The notes under the pieces were generated by a model. The model was not told the DNA's origin, did not search any database, and worked only from the letters and a program-made list of their open reading frames with translations. From positions 1 to 61,250 of the forward strand of contig CAYOWC010000004.1 in the NCBI GenBank assembly GCA_964407525.1: 61,250 nt of DNA, written 5' to 3'. This DNA comes from DUZB01 sp964407525 (GTDB lineage: Bacteria > Desulfobacterota > DSM-4660 > Desulfatiglandales > Desulfatiglandaceae). Shown here in pieces: positions 53,526 to 61,250 of this stretch (position 1 is the stretch's first letter; every line of letters starts with the position of its first letter). A program made the translations under genes and the position numbers.

Positions 53526-54551
53526 GTGCCCATTCCCGGAAACCTGCTGACCACCGCCATGGCGGTCATGCCCCATACCGATGTGGATCGTGCGCTCGAA
53601 GTCGCCCTCTCCACAGACATCCCGTTCTGGCCTCAACTCCCGAATTACAACTACTATGAAGACATGTATGTTCAGGCATCTGAGCATTTTCCGGGGATTG
53701 TGCTGGATATGGAAAAACGAACGCTCAGATTTTCCATGGACAAATTTGTCGCCGAACTGGAAGAGGCCATGGCCCACTTTGATGAACCTGAGTATTTTGA
53801 CATCAGTGACACATACTCGGCCGTCTACAAGCGTTTTTTAGAACTGGACCTTTCAAAACGTCCTGCCATACGGGGGCAATTGGAAGGACCGATCAGCTTC
53901 GGATTCAATGTTGTAGACGAAAATGACCGACCAATCCTTTTTGACGATACGGTCAGACCGTTTATGATTGAATTCATGGCCAAACGGGTAAACATTCAGC
54001 TCCAGAGGCTCAAGAAAATAAACTCCAATGCTTTCATGTTTGTGGATGAACCGGGCCTTCAGTTTTTGTTCAGCGCCATGTCGGGATATAGCGATATAGC
54101 CGCCCGTGGGGATATGGATCTCTTTTTTTCCATGATAGAACGGCCGCGCGGAGTCCATCTATGCGGCAATCCTGACTGGGATTTCCTGCTGGGCCTGGAC
54201 CTGGATATCCTTTCCCTCGATGTGTATTCCAACGGGGAAGTTTTCTCATCCTATGCATCCTCCATAAAAAAATTCCTCGACAGGGGCGGGACACTGGTAT
54301 GGGGGATTGTTCCCACCAATTTTGAACCCTTTGAAATCGAAACCATGGAATCTCTTGAAAAAAGGTTGCAGTGGATCTGGAAAACTTTGGAAAAATCGGG
54401 GCTGGAAACGCCTTTTCTCCTTTCAAGAAGCCTGCTCTCTCCTGCCACCTGTTGCCTGATCAATCCGGACAAGGAAAAGACCGTAGAAAAAGGTTTCAAG
54501 ATGATTCAGGAATTATCGGATCGGCTTCGTGAGAAATTGAATCTTGCGTAA
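53526..54551 (+). CDS. Core-MetE-like (cobalamin-independent methionine synthase C-terminal type) protein
   Basis: A 341-residue protein of the UROD/MetE superfamily with only the catalytic half of MetE. Zinc-ligand-like residues are present: His211 and Cys213 in GVHLCGNPDW, Glu175 in FVDEPGLQF and Cys309/310 in LSPATCCLINPD. Such short core-MetE proteins can act as folate-independent methionine synthases, taking methyl groups from corrinoid proteins. A corrinoid or other methyl-thiol role is also possible. The GTG start follows AAGGAGGAAGG. The next gene is an MTA/SAH-deaminase-type amidohydrolase, supporting a role in methionine metabolism. Confidence 0.78.
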   Translation: MPIPGNLLTTAMAVMPHTDVDRALEVALSTDIPFWPQLPNYNYYEDMYVQASEHFPGIVLDMEKRTLRFSMDKFVAELEEAMAHFDEPEYFDISDTYSAVYKRFLELDLSKRPAIRGQLEGPISFGFNVVDENDRPILFDDTVRPFMIEFMAKRVNIQLQRLKKINSNAFMFVDEPGLQFLFSAMSGYSDIAARGDMDLFFSMIERPRGVHLCGNPDWDFLLGLDLDILSLDVYSNGEVFSSYASSIKKFLDRGGTLVWGIVPTNFEPFEIETMESLEKRLQWIWKTLEKSGLETPFLLSRSLLSPATCCLINPDKEKTVEKGFKMIQELSDRLREKLNLA

Positions 54552-54565
54552 AAGCTGCAGTTAAT
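54550..54565 (+). repeat. R1 end fragment
   Basis: AAAAGCTGCAGTTAAT resembles the R1 terminal repeat only. It is followed 6 bp later by R3, repeating the R1-then-R3 order of 37066-37327. Confidence 0.5.
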
Positions 54566-54571
54566 ACCTTA

Positions 54572-54660
54572 TCACTTAGTTTTCTGTCACAAAAAACAAG
54601 AAAATCTTTGCGCCTTTGCGTCTTTGCGCGAGACATTTTGGTTGCGGCTTCGTCGCCTTA
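54572..54660 (+). repeat. R3 repeat element, copy 2
   Basis: Differs from 37239-37327 at only a few positions. Contains CTTTGCGCCTTTGCGTCTTT and the GC-rich end GCGGCTTCGTCGCC. Lies between the MetE-like and amidohydrolase genes. Confidence 0.9.
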
Positions 54661-54709
54661 CCTGTTAATATAAATGATTAAAATATTTGACAACATCTGA
54701 CAGGAGAAA

Positions 54710-56053
54710 ATGTTGGAACAGTTCAATATCATCATCACGAATGGAACCATCCTGACCATGGATGGGAAGAACAGGGTTCTTGAGAATGGAATAATCTGCA
54801 TCAAAGGGGATACAATTACCCGTATCATCTCCCGGGAAGACATGGATTCCCAAACGGTTTTCAAAGCAGAAAAGACGATTGATGCCCTTGGAGGACTGGT
54901 TTTACCCGGCCTTGTCAACGGCCATACCCATGCGGCCATGAGCCTGTTCAGAGGCCTTGCGGACGATTTGCCACTCATGGAATGGCTTAACGACTATATC
55001 TTTCCGGCAGAAAAGGGATTGGACCCCGATTTCGTCTATACAGGCACCATGCTCGCCTGCGCGGAAATGATTCTGTCCGGCACAACTACTTTCTGCGACA
55101 TGTATCTTTTTGAAGAAGAAACCGCGAAAGCGGCTCGGGAAGCGGGAATGAGGGCGATTGTCGGCGAGGTCCTCTACGATTTTCCTTCCCCCAATTATGG
55201 TCCTATCGAAAAAGGATTAACGTATACGGAAGACCTGATCCGGCGCTGGCAAGGCGACCCCCTCATATCGATCGCGGTGGAACCCCATTCCCTGTTTACA
55301 TGCAGCCCGGATCTCTTGATTTCGGCCAATAATCTGGCGATTGACCATGGAACCCCTCTCATTATTCACATGGCCGAGACCGCATCAGAAGTATCACAGG
55401 TGAAGGAGAAATATGGAAAACTGCCCTTCGAACACCTCGACTCCCTTGGCATTCTCGGCCCCCACCTTATAGCAGACCACTGCGTTCATCTTGATGAAGA
55501 AGAAATCAAAAGAATTTCCGCAAATCAGGTAAACGTTATTCATAATCCCGAAAGCAACATGAAGTTAGCCTCCGGCATTGCCCCCATACCGGAACTCCTT
55601 GAACAAGGCATTACGGTGGGCCTGGGAACCGATGGTTGCGCCTCCAACAACAATCTGGATCTCTTTACGGAAATGGATATGGCAGCCAAACTGCAGAAAG
55701 TCAGGACAGAAAACCCCACAGTAATGGACGCGTTAACCGTAATGAGAATGGCCACTATCGAGGGCGCGAAAGCACTGGGGCTTTCCAATATTACCGGTTC
55801 CATTGAAGAAGGAAAGAAAGCAGACATCATCGTTGTTGACACGAACAAGCCGCACCTCACTCCCATTTATAATCCCTATTCCGTCCTCGTCTATTCCGCC
55901 CGGGGAAATGATGTCCGGCATACCATCATTAACGGCAAGCTGGTCATGGAAAACCGGGTTCTGCAGACCATTAATGCAGACGAAATCATGGACAAGGCCG
56001 TAGAAAAAGCAGAAGGAGTCAAAAAGAGAGTACATTCATCTTCTCTTCTTTGA
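54710..56053 (+). CDS. mtaD: MtaD/SsnA-type amidohydrolase (MTA/SAH deaminase)
   Basis: A 447-residue zinc amidohydrolase. Metal ligands His72 and His74 lie in VNGHTHAAMSLFRG, further ligands in SIAVEPHSLFTCSP and LIADHCVHLDEE, and the catalytic Asp in VGLGTDGCASNNNLDLF. The family deaminates 5'-methylthioadenosine and S-adenosylhomocysteine to the inosine analogues, the first step of an alternative SAM-recycling route in anaerobes lacking SahH. CAGGAG precedes the ATG. It follows the MetE-like gene. The 3' end overlaps the convergent membrane-protein gene by 18 bp. Confidence 0.9.
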   Translation: MLEQFNIIITNGTILTMDGKNRVLENGIICIKGDTITRIISREDMDSQTVFKAEKTIDALGGLVLPGLVNGHTHAAMSLFRGLADDLPLMEWLNDYIFPAEKGLDPDFVYTGTMLACAEMILSGTTTFCDMYLFEEETAKAAREAGMRAIVGEVLYDFPSPNYGPIEKGLTYTEDLIRRWQGDPLISIAVEPHSLFTCSPDLLISANNLAIDHGTPLIIHMAETASEVSQVKEKYGKLPFEHLDSLGILGPHLIADHCVHLDEEEIKRISANQVNVIHNPESNMKLASGIAPIPELLEQGITVGLGTDGCASNNNLDLFTEMDMAAKLQKVRTENPTVMDALTVMRMATIEGAKALGLSNITGSIEEGKKADIIVVDTNKPHLTPIYNPYSVLVYSARGNDVRHTIINGKLVMENRVLQTINADEIMDKAVEKAEGVKKRVHSSSLL

Positions 56054-56671
56054 TTTCTTTCCCTTCTTTTTTCTGTTACCAAAACGCTGCTTCGTGTCGG
56101 AGCGTGTATCCTCTCTACCCCTGAGCCAGAGGTATGTAGCCACAAGAAAGGGCTCAAACGGGATCACCAGATTCTGGGTAAACGCCCACATGAATTCCAG
56201 AAACAACTGAACAAAATCCGAGTGCCCCCTGGTATCGGATTGCCAGAGGTTATAAAACACCTGCAGGGTGCAGAACAGATAGATGAACAGTATATGGACA
56301 AAAACGAGAAGAGCTATAATTTCAGCAAGGTAACGCTTCCGCCACCTAAAAAAGGGGAGAAGCCCTGCCACAAGGGCAATGGTAAGAGGTACATTATAGG
56401 AAAAGTGCGAAGCATCAATCTTAAGCTCAACAATGAGCTCTCCTAAACCCTTTGCCGTAAGTACGGGCCCGGCAAGACAAACAGGGATCATCCCTTCTTC
56501 CAACCCCATCGATCTGACTTTGACTCCCGTTGACCATGCAGCCAGCCTTGCCCCTACTTGCGTCAAACCGTAGCCGTAATAGGGTTTGACCTGAATCCAC
56601 AAAACAAGAGAGAAAATATAGACAACCAAAAAAGTCAGTACCGCGAGAATTATTCTATTTCTTAGACGCAT
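56036..56671 (-). CDS. Exosortase H-associated membrane protein
   Basis: A 211-residue membrane protein with helices near 8-27, 98-112, 118-140 and 160-180 and a very basic C-terminus (RKKKGKKSKKRR). It overlaps the exosortase H gene by 17 bp, the arrangement of the known XrtH partner protein. Role unknown; presumably assists protein sorting at the membrane. It has no good ribosome-binding site of its own, consistent with translational coupling. Confidence 0.8.
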   Translation of the reverse strand: MRLRNRIILAVLTFLVVYIFSLVLWIQVKPYYGYGLTQVGARLAAWSTGVKVRSMGLEEGMIPVCLAGPVLTAKGLGELIVELKIDASHFSYNVPLTIALVAGLLPFFRWRKRYLAEIIALLVFVHILFIYLFCTLQVFYNLWQSDTRGHSDFVQLFLEFMWAFTQNLVIPFEPFLVATYLWLRGREDTRSDTKQRFGNRKKKGKKSKKRR

Positions 56672-57173
56672 AGCTAACCCACACTAAAAAAAGGACAAAA
56701 GCTACAGCGATCATCATTCCTTGTGCCACATAGATATGTGCGTAATGGAAGTATTGGGGCAAATAAATACCGGTTAGTCCAAGCCCTGCTATTCTGAGAA
56801 TATTAACAATCTGGAGGACAATAAATCCGATGACTACACCGAGGGCCTTGAAAAGCCACCTGGTGGGAAATGCAAGTATGGCAACGGAATAGATCAGGAA
56901 AGCCTCGAGTCCGTTGCAACCAAAACGGACATCCAGAGCTAACCCTTTCAACATGATAACAGAACCATCAATCCCTTGTACAATGCCAAAAGGCTTGAGG
57001 GCCAGGTAGGAAAAAAAGACGATCATCCTGGTATAGATCCCATTGATGTCCAAGACGTTTTTTACGGGCTCATAGCCAATGAGAATCACAAAAAGCCCCA
57101 TGAGCAGAATATACGTGAGAACAAATTTCCAGACTAGTACGTCCCGCTTCTTTTCAGGCGCCTCTCTTGCCAT
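56655..57173 (-). CDS. xrtH: Exosortase H (XrtH)
   Basis: A 172-residue multi-pass membrane transpeptidase-like enzyme. The conserved catalytic residues are visible: Cys86 in RFGCNGLEAF, Arg127 in VNILRIAGLG and His143/146 in YFHYAHIYVAQGM. Exosortases cleave proteins bearing a C-terminal sorting signal (for XrtH an IPTL...WG-CTERM type) and attach them to the envelope. AGGAG precedes the ATG. No protein with such a C-terminal tag is recognised in this window, so the substrates lie elsewhere. Confidence 0.87.
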   Translation of the reverse strand: MAREAPEKKRDVLVWKFVLTYILLMGLFVILIGYEPVKNVLDINGIYTRMIVFFSYLALKPFGIVQGIDGSVIMLKGLALDVRFGCNGLEAFLIYSVAILAFPTRWLFKALGVVIGFIVLQIVNILRIAGLGLTGIYLPQYFHYAHIYVAQGMMIAVAFVLFLVWVSYASKK

Positions 57174-57199
57174 CTACTTTCTCCTGTTCACACAGCCTT

Positions 57200-57520
57200 T
57201 CAACGAATAACAGATTTAGGAGTTGCCTCCAGAACAGTATTTATGATCGATTCCCGGTCCAGCATCCTGTCTGCCCCCGGTTTCACTTCCTTAATCCAGA
57301 ATTCGCTTTGATAGATCTCTTCATACAGCCGTTTTCTCTCCGTTTCATTATCAAAGCGACGAATCCACACGTACAAATCATCCTCCTCGCCGGCAATGAA
57401 ACTGCCGACCACAACGACACCCTTGGAACTTTGAAAAGGGATAATCTTCTCTTCCATCAATTTCACCCATTCATCCCTCAGACCATCTTTAATTCTGTAC
57501 TGACGCAATTCAAATAACAT
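57200..57520 (-). CDS. NIPSNAP-family protein
   Basis: A 106-residue ferredoxin-like-fold protein. MLFELRQYRIKDGLRDEWVK and VGSFIAGEEDDLYVWIRRF are typical of the NIPSNAP family. Molecular function in bacteria is unknown. GAGGAG precedes the ATG. It lies 26 bp upstream of xrtH and 17 bp after the NfeD-like gene on the same strand, so they may be co-transcribed. Confidence 0.85.
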   Translation of the reverse strand: MLFELRQYRIKDGLRDEWVKLMEEKIIPFQSSKGVVVVGSFIAGEEDDLYVWIRRFDNETERKRLYEEIYQSEFWIKEVKPGADRMLDRESIINTVLEATPKSVIR

Positions 57521-57537
57521 ATCGATCTCCTCTTCAT

Positions 57538-57969
57538 TTAATGTTGAACTTCTTTTTCTAAGGGTTCATTCGTTTCACGCTCCACAAGGAGGGTGAGCCC
57601 TTTCACCTCGCAAACCCGCACCGTCTCTCCCTTTTCAACGAAAGGTTCATCTTCAATCAGATATCCTCTCCATCGTTCACCTCTCACCAAGAGATAGCCG
57701 GATGGAGCCAGCCTCTCCAGGACAGTGCCACACATGCCGATCATGGAGAACGAATCGCCCAGACGAGCCCGGTCATAGGAACGCCACACAAAGGGAAACA
57801 GGACAATATCTTTGGCTACCCATAAGCTGATAATAACCATGGCAATCCAAAAGGGCAGTCCCATCCACTTTGCCGCAAGCCCTGTCCCCAGAAGTACCAT
57901 CATAATTCCAGGAATTTGAAACAGGGCATACCTTCCAACAACTCGCAGGCGCCAGGGACTGTTATTCAT
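57538..57969 (-). CDS. NfeD-like membrane protein
   Basis: A 143-residue protein. Two N-terminal membrane helices (~12-32 and ~38-60) precede an OB-fold domain, IGMCGTVLERLAPSGYLLV then EDEPFVEKGETVRVCEV, typical of NfeD. NfeD proteins work with stomatin-like partners in membrane microdomains or as regulators of membrane proteases, but no stomatin gene is next to it. The ribosome-binding site is weak. Confidence 0.85.
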   Translation of the reverse strand: MNNSPWRLRVVGRYALFQIPGIMMVLLGTGLAAKWMGLPFWIAMVIISLWVAKDIVLFPFVWRSYDRARLGDSFSMIGMCGTVLERLAPSGYLLVRGERWRGYLIEDEPFVEKGETVRVCEVKGLTLLVERETNEPLEKEVQH

Positions 57970-58087
57970 GTCAATCGTCCGTTTCCCCTTAAATCTCTTT
58001 CATACTCACTCCCATGCCCCAAAAAGCTTCTGCATTCACAGAACAGTAGAATATCAAGAATAGGATTTTGTTTCAAGCAACTACTGA

Positions 58088-58104
58088 CAAGAGAGTTTCT
58101 CTTG
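58088..58104. promoter_or_regulatory. Short inverted repeat in divergent intergenic region
   Basis: CAAGAGAGTTTCTCTTG is a 7-bp inverted repeat with a 3-bp centre, between the NfeD-like and TrkA-C genes. It could be an operator; no regulator can be assigned. Confidence 0.4.
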
Positions 58105-58203
58105 ACCTTGAAGTCTCCTGACCGTACACTTCGAAATCGCCTGTCATTCACCCCGGAACTAGCCGGAAAGGCTGGGCCGTGAATCATTTCAAGGAGAGTC
58201 GTC

Positions 58204-58929
58204 TTGCATATCGCCCTGCTGCTCATCTTTATCTGCGTCATCTATGTCATTGTGATCATGGGCGGAATCGCCCTGCAACTCACCGGACTGGAGAAATCCC
58301 GGGCAAAATTTCAGGCTCTCTCCGCATTTTCCGGAACCGGATTTACCACCCGGGAATCGGAAACGGTGGTAAACCATCCACGCAGGCGAAAAATCATCGT
58401 GGTCCTGATGATTCTTGGAAACGCAGGGATTGTATCCCTCGTCGCCACATTTGCAGCTTCACTCAGAAAAACGGGAGCAGTCGATATTTCCATAAACCTT
58501 GGGATTATCGCCGCATCTATTTTTCTCCTTTACAGGATTGCCTCACACCAGTCGTTCGCCACGAAATTGAGAAGAAGGCTCAACAGGGTAGTAAGAAGGA
58601 TCCTCCACCTGGAAGACATAATCGTGGATGAGGTTCTGGAGCAGGAAGACGGGTATGGCGTATCCCGCATACTCATGGGGTCTGATTCTGAAATATCAGG
58701 AAAGGATTTACAACATTCAGAGCTGAGCAAACATGATATTATGGTACTCTCCATCGAAAGAGACCATGGGAACATTCCTTTTCCTCATGCCTCTACTACC
58801 ATAAATCCCGGTGACAGGTTGATTTGCTATGGCAACTTGAAAAACCTGAGGAAGTTCTTTCTTTCGGTAGAAAAAACAAAAAAAGAAAACGATGAACCTC
58901 AGGTCCAGAAAAAAAAGAAGGCACGATGA
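58204..58929 (+). CDS. Membrane protein with TrkA-C domain
   Basis: A 241-residue protein. Three N-terminal helices (~1-25, 60-85, 90-115) are followed by a TrkA_C-like ligand-binding domain (~165-235: SELSKHDIMVLSIERD and ASTTINPGDRLICYG). TrkA_C modules gate ion channels and transporters, often binding nucleotides such as c-di-AMP. The segment with SAFSGTGFTTRESE resembles a Trk/Ktr channel loop. The basic C-terminal tail ends KKKKAR. The TTG start is supported by AAGGAGAG 6 bp upstream; it is a less certain choice. Function not known. Confidence 0.75.
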   Translation: MHIALLLIFICVIYVIVIMGGIALQLTGLEKSRAKFQALSAFSGTGFTTRESETVVNHPRRRKIIVVLMILGNAGIVSLVATFAASLRKTGAVDISINLGIIAASIFLLYRIASHQSFATKLRRRLNRVVRRILHLEDIIVDEVLEQEDGYGVSRILMGSDSEISGKDLQHSELSKHDIMVLSIERDHGNIPFPHASTTINPGDRLICYGNLKNLRKFFLSVEKTKKENDEPQVQKKKKAR

Positions 58930-59434
58930 ATTTCCAAGTTGAGCAGGTGTGGAGCGATAGGATGTCCTGCTGTTATTTTCTGGTTTCATCCTTCAATACT
59001 TATTTTGAAAAAACACTTGAATTAATGAATGCAGATACACTATCATGTATTCACAAACATTTATCAGGCAAACACTGAATAAAAATATCTGGTGAATATC
59101 AAAATGGATAGCGCCTACAAAGAAACCCCTGTATCTTCGATTAAAGATATGGGGTTTCTTTGTTTGGGGGATAGAGTGCAATTGGAAGGAAATTTTATAT
59201 TAGAACTTATTTCAGGATGTTCCTCTAAAAAGCAAGCAAACATACCTTCAAATTCGGGGATGGCTTTTCCGTATGGCAGCTTATCCGGACCTCCGGATAA
59301 CATTCCGTTTGCATGTTATCCAGTTAGGAATTTGTGAGAAAAAGACGTTTTTCGGCAAAGAAAAAAGTCTGGGCCGTATTTATCCGGAAACTATATACTA
59401 ACTTGTTGGACAAATCAAATTGAGAGGTAAAAAT
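58930..59434. other. Intergenic region with terminator
   Basis: 505 bp. It holds the hairpin at 59119-59161 and otherwise AT-rich sequence. An 81-codon reading at 59092-59337 has no ribosome-binding site and overlaps the hairpin, so I do not call it. Confidence 0.6.
59119..59161 (+). terminator. Rho-independent terminator after TrkA-C gene
   Basis: AAAGAAACCCC pairs with GGGGTTTCTTT (11 bp) enclosing a second inner TATCTT/AAGATA stem. The right arm ends in T-rich sequence followed by GTTTG. It is 190 bp after the stop, and works on either strand. Confidence 0.7.
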
Positions 59435-59920
59435 ATGAGGGATGCAATCATTGCCGGTATGATATCAGGTTTGATGTCGCCCTTGATACTATCCTGGTTG
59501 AAACACAAAATCATCTGGAAAGCACAAAAGAAAGACGAGATTAAAATGGCCGCTTTTACAGATACCTTGACAGCTTTAAGTTCACTTGAAACAGATGCCT
59601 TGGATGCGGAACTTCAATCAAATAAAAAAGAGTATAAAGGCTCTATTCGTTTGGTGGAGTTACGACCAGAAACTATTATTTTAATGGAAAAATCTAGAGG
59701 GATGGTAAGGGCCTTTTTTTCTGAAGCTACTTTCAAAAAAGTTGATAAGGCTTTGAGAGAAAAGGTGTCTGTAGAAAACGTTCCTAATGTTGAATTCGAT
59801 GAACGTCGCACAACTGCAATTATCGCGATGGCGGAAGAGTTGGGAATCAATAAATCATCATTTTGGGAAGCCATAACATTCGGCTTCAAGGGATGGCCCA
59901 AGAATACGTGCAGGCCTTAA
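59435..59920 (+). CDS. Hypothetical protein with N-terminal membrane helix
   Basis: A 161-residue protein that I do not recognise. An N-terminal hydrophobic helix (MRDAIIAGMISGLMSPLIL) is followed by a helical, charged body (LTALSSLETDALDAELQSNK; SGRTFFSEATFKK-like region; RTTAIIAMAEELGI). GAGAGG precedes the ATG at 59435, so the gene looks real. It is followed by a MJ0042-type zinc-ribbon membrane protein after a GC-rich gap. Local base composition is lower in GC than the window average, a hint of transfer. Confidence 0.6.
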   Translation: MRDAIIAGMISGLMSPLILSWLKHKIIWKAQKKDEIKMAAFTDTLTALSSLETDALDAELQSNKKEYKGSIRLVELRPETIILMEKSRGMVRAFFSEATFKKVDKALREKVSVENVPNVEFDERRTTAIIAMAEELGINKSSFWEAITFGFKGWPKNTCRP

Positions 59921-60027
59921 GCCGGGGTGGCCGTGCGTTGTGCATACGGAGGTAATGTAACCGCCGGGCTGCCCATAAGGGCTGCCTTCTGATGTATGGC
60001 CAATGCCCGCCGAGAGGAGCCGTAACA
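59921..60027 (+). other. GC-rich leader region before zinc-ribbon gene
   Basis: About 107 bp with repeated GGGCTGCC (two copies near 59968 and 59980) and several short complementary segments. It could be a structured leader, but I could not match it to a known riboswitch. Confidence 0.35.
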
Positions 60028-61116
60028 ATGAAAGTCACATGCCCAAAGTGCAAAATTGCCGGCCATATTGATGAATCCAAAATTCCAGCCTTAGGAGGAT
60101 ATGTGCGGTGCCCTAAGTGTAAACACGGCTTCCTGATAAGAAAAGACGAAAAACGAAAAAGTTCTCAATCTGAAGTTCAGAATGCATCTTCGGAATTGGC
60201 TGAAAACTATTTAAAAAATTTGATGGAGAATGCGGTTCACGCCAAAAAAAACGGCGAAGAGACTTATGAAAATCACAGATCAACAGAAAGAATTTCAAAT
60301 GCTAAGGATCTAATCTATTCCAAAATAAAAGAAAACAAGCAAAAATCCGTCTTGTTCGCCACAGCTCTGTCGCTTCTCTTGATGCTGCTCTTTCCTCCAT
60401 TCCACTACATATTTAGAGGTTCTGATGTAGTTATGGGGCACTTCTTCATCCTCGCCCCCCCACAAAACAGATTGGCTAGAGTTGATGCTTTACCTCTCCT
60501 CGTACAGTGTCTAATTGTAAGCATGATTGGTGTGATTATTTGGCTTGTTTTAAAAAAGGAGAAAGGTTCTGAAACGAAAAAGCATGCGATGCCATATCAA
60601 GCGAATGAGAGGCAAGTAAAAGGAAATGCACAGCAAAAGCAGGTTGATAATGGGACCCATACAGGTGCTTCAGTGATAGCTGGCAAAAAGAAGATACCTG
60701 AAAAGATCATAAAAAACACCTCAAACATATGGTCTAATTCCAGTGCTTATGGCAAGGAGAAAAAATCAAACGTAATCGGTCCGGTCTTTGGCGTATTGGT
60801 TTTTGCATTCGTTTCAATATGCTCGTTTAAATTCAGCCTCGAACGTCTTATTTACTGTGCAATTTCAGGTTCATGGATACCTGCTTATTGCCTGATCATA
60901 GCTATGTGCATTTTGGCCGGTCTGAAAAGATATGGATTGAAAATATCTGCGTGGAAATTTTTAGGTGGGTTCTTCGGGATAGCTTGGGTTTTAAGCACCG
61001 GACTCTATTTATATGCCGGATTTGGACATCATAGCTTTGTAACCCCGATATTAGGATTTGCGCTGATTTCTTCAATCATTTTCTGGCTGACATCTTTGTT
61101 GAAAAGAAAAAATTGA
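60028..61116 (+). CDS. MJ0042-type zinc-ribbon membrane protein
   Basis: A 362-residue protein. The N-terminus MKVTCPKCKIAGHIDESKIP and YVRCPKCKHGFLI is a MJ0042-type zinc ribbon (CPKC...CPKC). A hydrophilic stretch and three or more membrane helices follow (~110-135, ~165-185, and several from ~255 to 355). Unknown function. GAGGAG precedes the ATG at 60028. A perfect hairpin terminator lies just downstream. Confidence 0.75.
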   Translation: MKVTCPKCKIAGHIDESKIPALGGYVRCPKCKHGFLIRKDEKRKSSQSEVQNASSELAENYLKNLMENAVHAKKNGEETYENHRSTERISNAKDLIYSKIKENKQKSVLFATALSLLLMLLFPPFHYIFRGSDVVMGHFFILAPPQNRLARVDALPLLVQCLIVSMIGVIIWLVLKKEKGSETKKHAMPYQANERQVKGNAQQKQVDNGTHTGASVIAGKKKIPEKIIKNTSNIWSNSSAYGKEKKSNVIGPVFGVLVFAFVSICSFKFSLERLIYCAISGSWIPAYCLIIAMCILAGLKRYGLKISAWKFLGGFFGIAWVLSTGLYLYAGFGHHSFVTPILGFALISSIIFWLTSLLKRKN

Positions 61117-61127
61117 GATTGCCGATA

Positions 61128-61162
61128 ATCACCAACCACCAGCAGGGCTGGTGGTTGGTGAT
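61128..61162 (+). terminator. Rho-independent terminator after zinc-ribbon gene
   Basis: ATCACCAACCACCA and TGGTGGTTGGTGAT form a perfect 14-bp stem with a 7-nt loop, 11 bp after the stop codon, followed by TTAGCAAAAAG. The last ~88 bp of the window hold no further recognisable feature. Confidence 0.8.
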
Positions 61163-61250
61163 TTAGCAAAAAGTTAGGAAAATCTGTAGGCGGCCAACCA
61201 AACGCTTCTCGCGCCGAGGTAAGCCCGAAACCTTGGGAACCCGCGTAAAT

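Noticed and set aside
59092..59337. 81-codon reading
   Set aside because: It overlaps a strong terminator hairpin, has no ribosome-binding site and no similarity to known proteins.
61163..61250. Possible structured RNA at the window end
   Set aside because: Some GC-rich complementarity is present but the sequence is cut off and matches no RNA family I can name.

Overview
The window looks like a chromosome segment of an anaerobic Desulfobacterota (deltaproteobacterial) organism. Evidence: a yicC-remA-gmk start block, ferredoxin-linked 2-oxoacid oxidation, a hybrid-cluster protein locus, sigma-54 enhancer-binding regulators, an exosortase H pair, a Liv-type ABC transporter, and many short non-coding repeats between genes. 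Species cannot be assigned from sequence alone. No rRNA, tRNA, CRISPR array, phage or complete IS element was recognised.

Layout. 0-3.5 kb: yicC-like, remA-like and gmk, convergent with a PanP-like pyridoxal-phosphate decarboxylase. 3.7-8.7 kb: FecR-like protein, OmpA-like lipoprotein and a very large CHASE2 hybrid histidine kinase whose linker is a 9-bp tandem repeat broken by a 100-N assembly gap. 9-20.5 kb: a minus-strand catabolic block with a TctABC tripartite tricarboxylate-type transporter, an acyl-CoA ligase, a three-subunit 2-oxoacid:ferredoxin oxidoreductase and a GltD-like flavoprotein with ferredoxin domains. A sigma-54 activator gene lies upstream, and I see a matching -24/-12 promoter and twin upstream inverted repeats. 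20.7-27 kb: a segment bounded by a ~93-bp direct repeat, holding an amidohydrolase, a broken MFS transporter and a large lipoprotein. 27-31.6 kb: two-component system, PAP2 phosphatase and SerB. 32-37 kb: cysteine synthase, SBF-like symporter, PAS-GGDEF diguanylate cyclase, small zinc-ribbon protein, membrane protein and methyltransferase. 37.3-42.5 kb: livFGMHK operon. 42.7-46 kb: LysM protein, XRE-cupin regulator and DapA-family aldolase.

46.3-52.5 kb: a nitrosative/redox-stress type locus. It has a PAS-sigma-54 regulator, a PCP_red/sulfite-reductase-like/ferredoxin fusion preceded by a -24/-12 promoter, hcp preceded by an FNR/HcpR-like box and a long palindrome, an HD-domain zinc-ribbon protein, a ferredoxin and a small cupin. 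52.8-53.5 kb: RHH/PIN toxin-antitoxin pair. 53.5-56 kb: core-MetE-like protein next to an MTA/SAH-deaminase-type amidohydrolase, together suggestive of methionine/SAM recycling. 56-58 kb: exosortase H with its partner membrane protein, a NIPSNAP protein and an NfeD-like protein. 58.2-61.1 kb: TrkA-C membrane protein, an unknown protein and a MJ0042-type zinc-ribbon membrane protein.

Three families of short intergenic repeats run through the window. R1 is ~175 bp with terminal inverted repeats: six copies in two subtypes plus one fragment. R2 is ~230 bp with terminal inverted repeats: two copies in opposite orientation. R3 is ~89 bp: two copies plus one cut by the window start. They mostly sit at operon borders, and R1 and R3 lie next to each other at two places.
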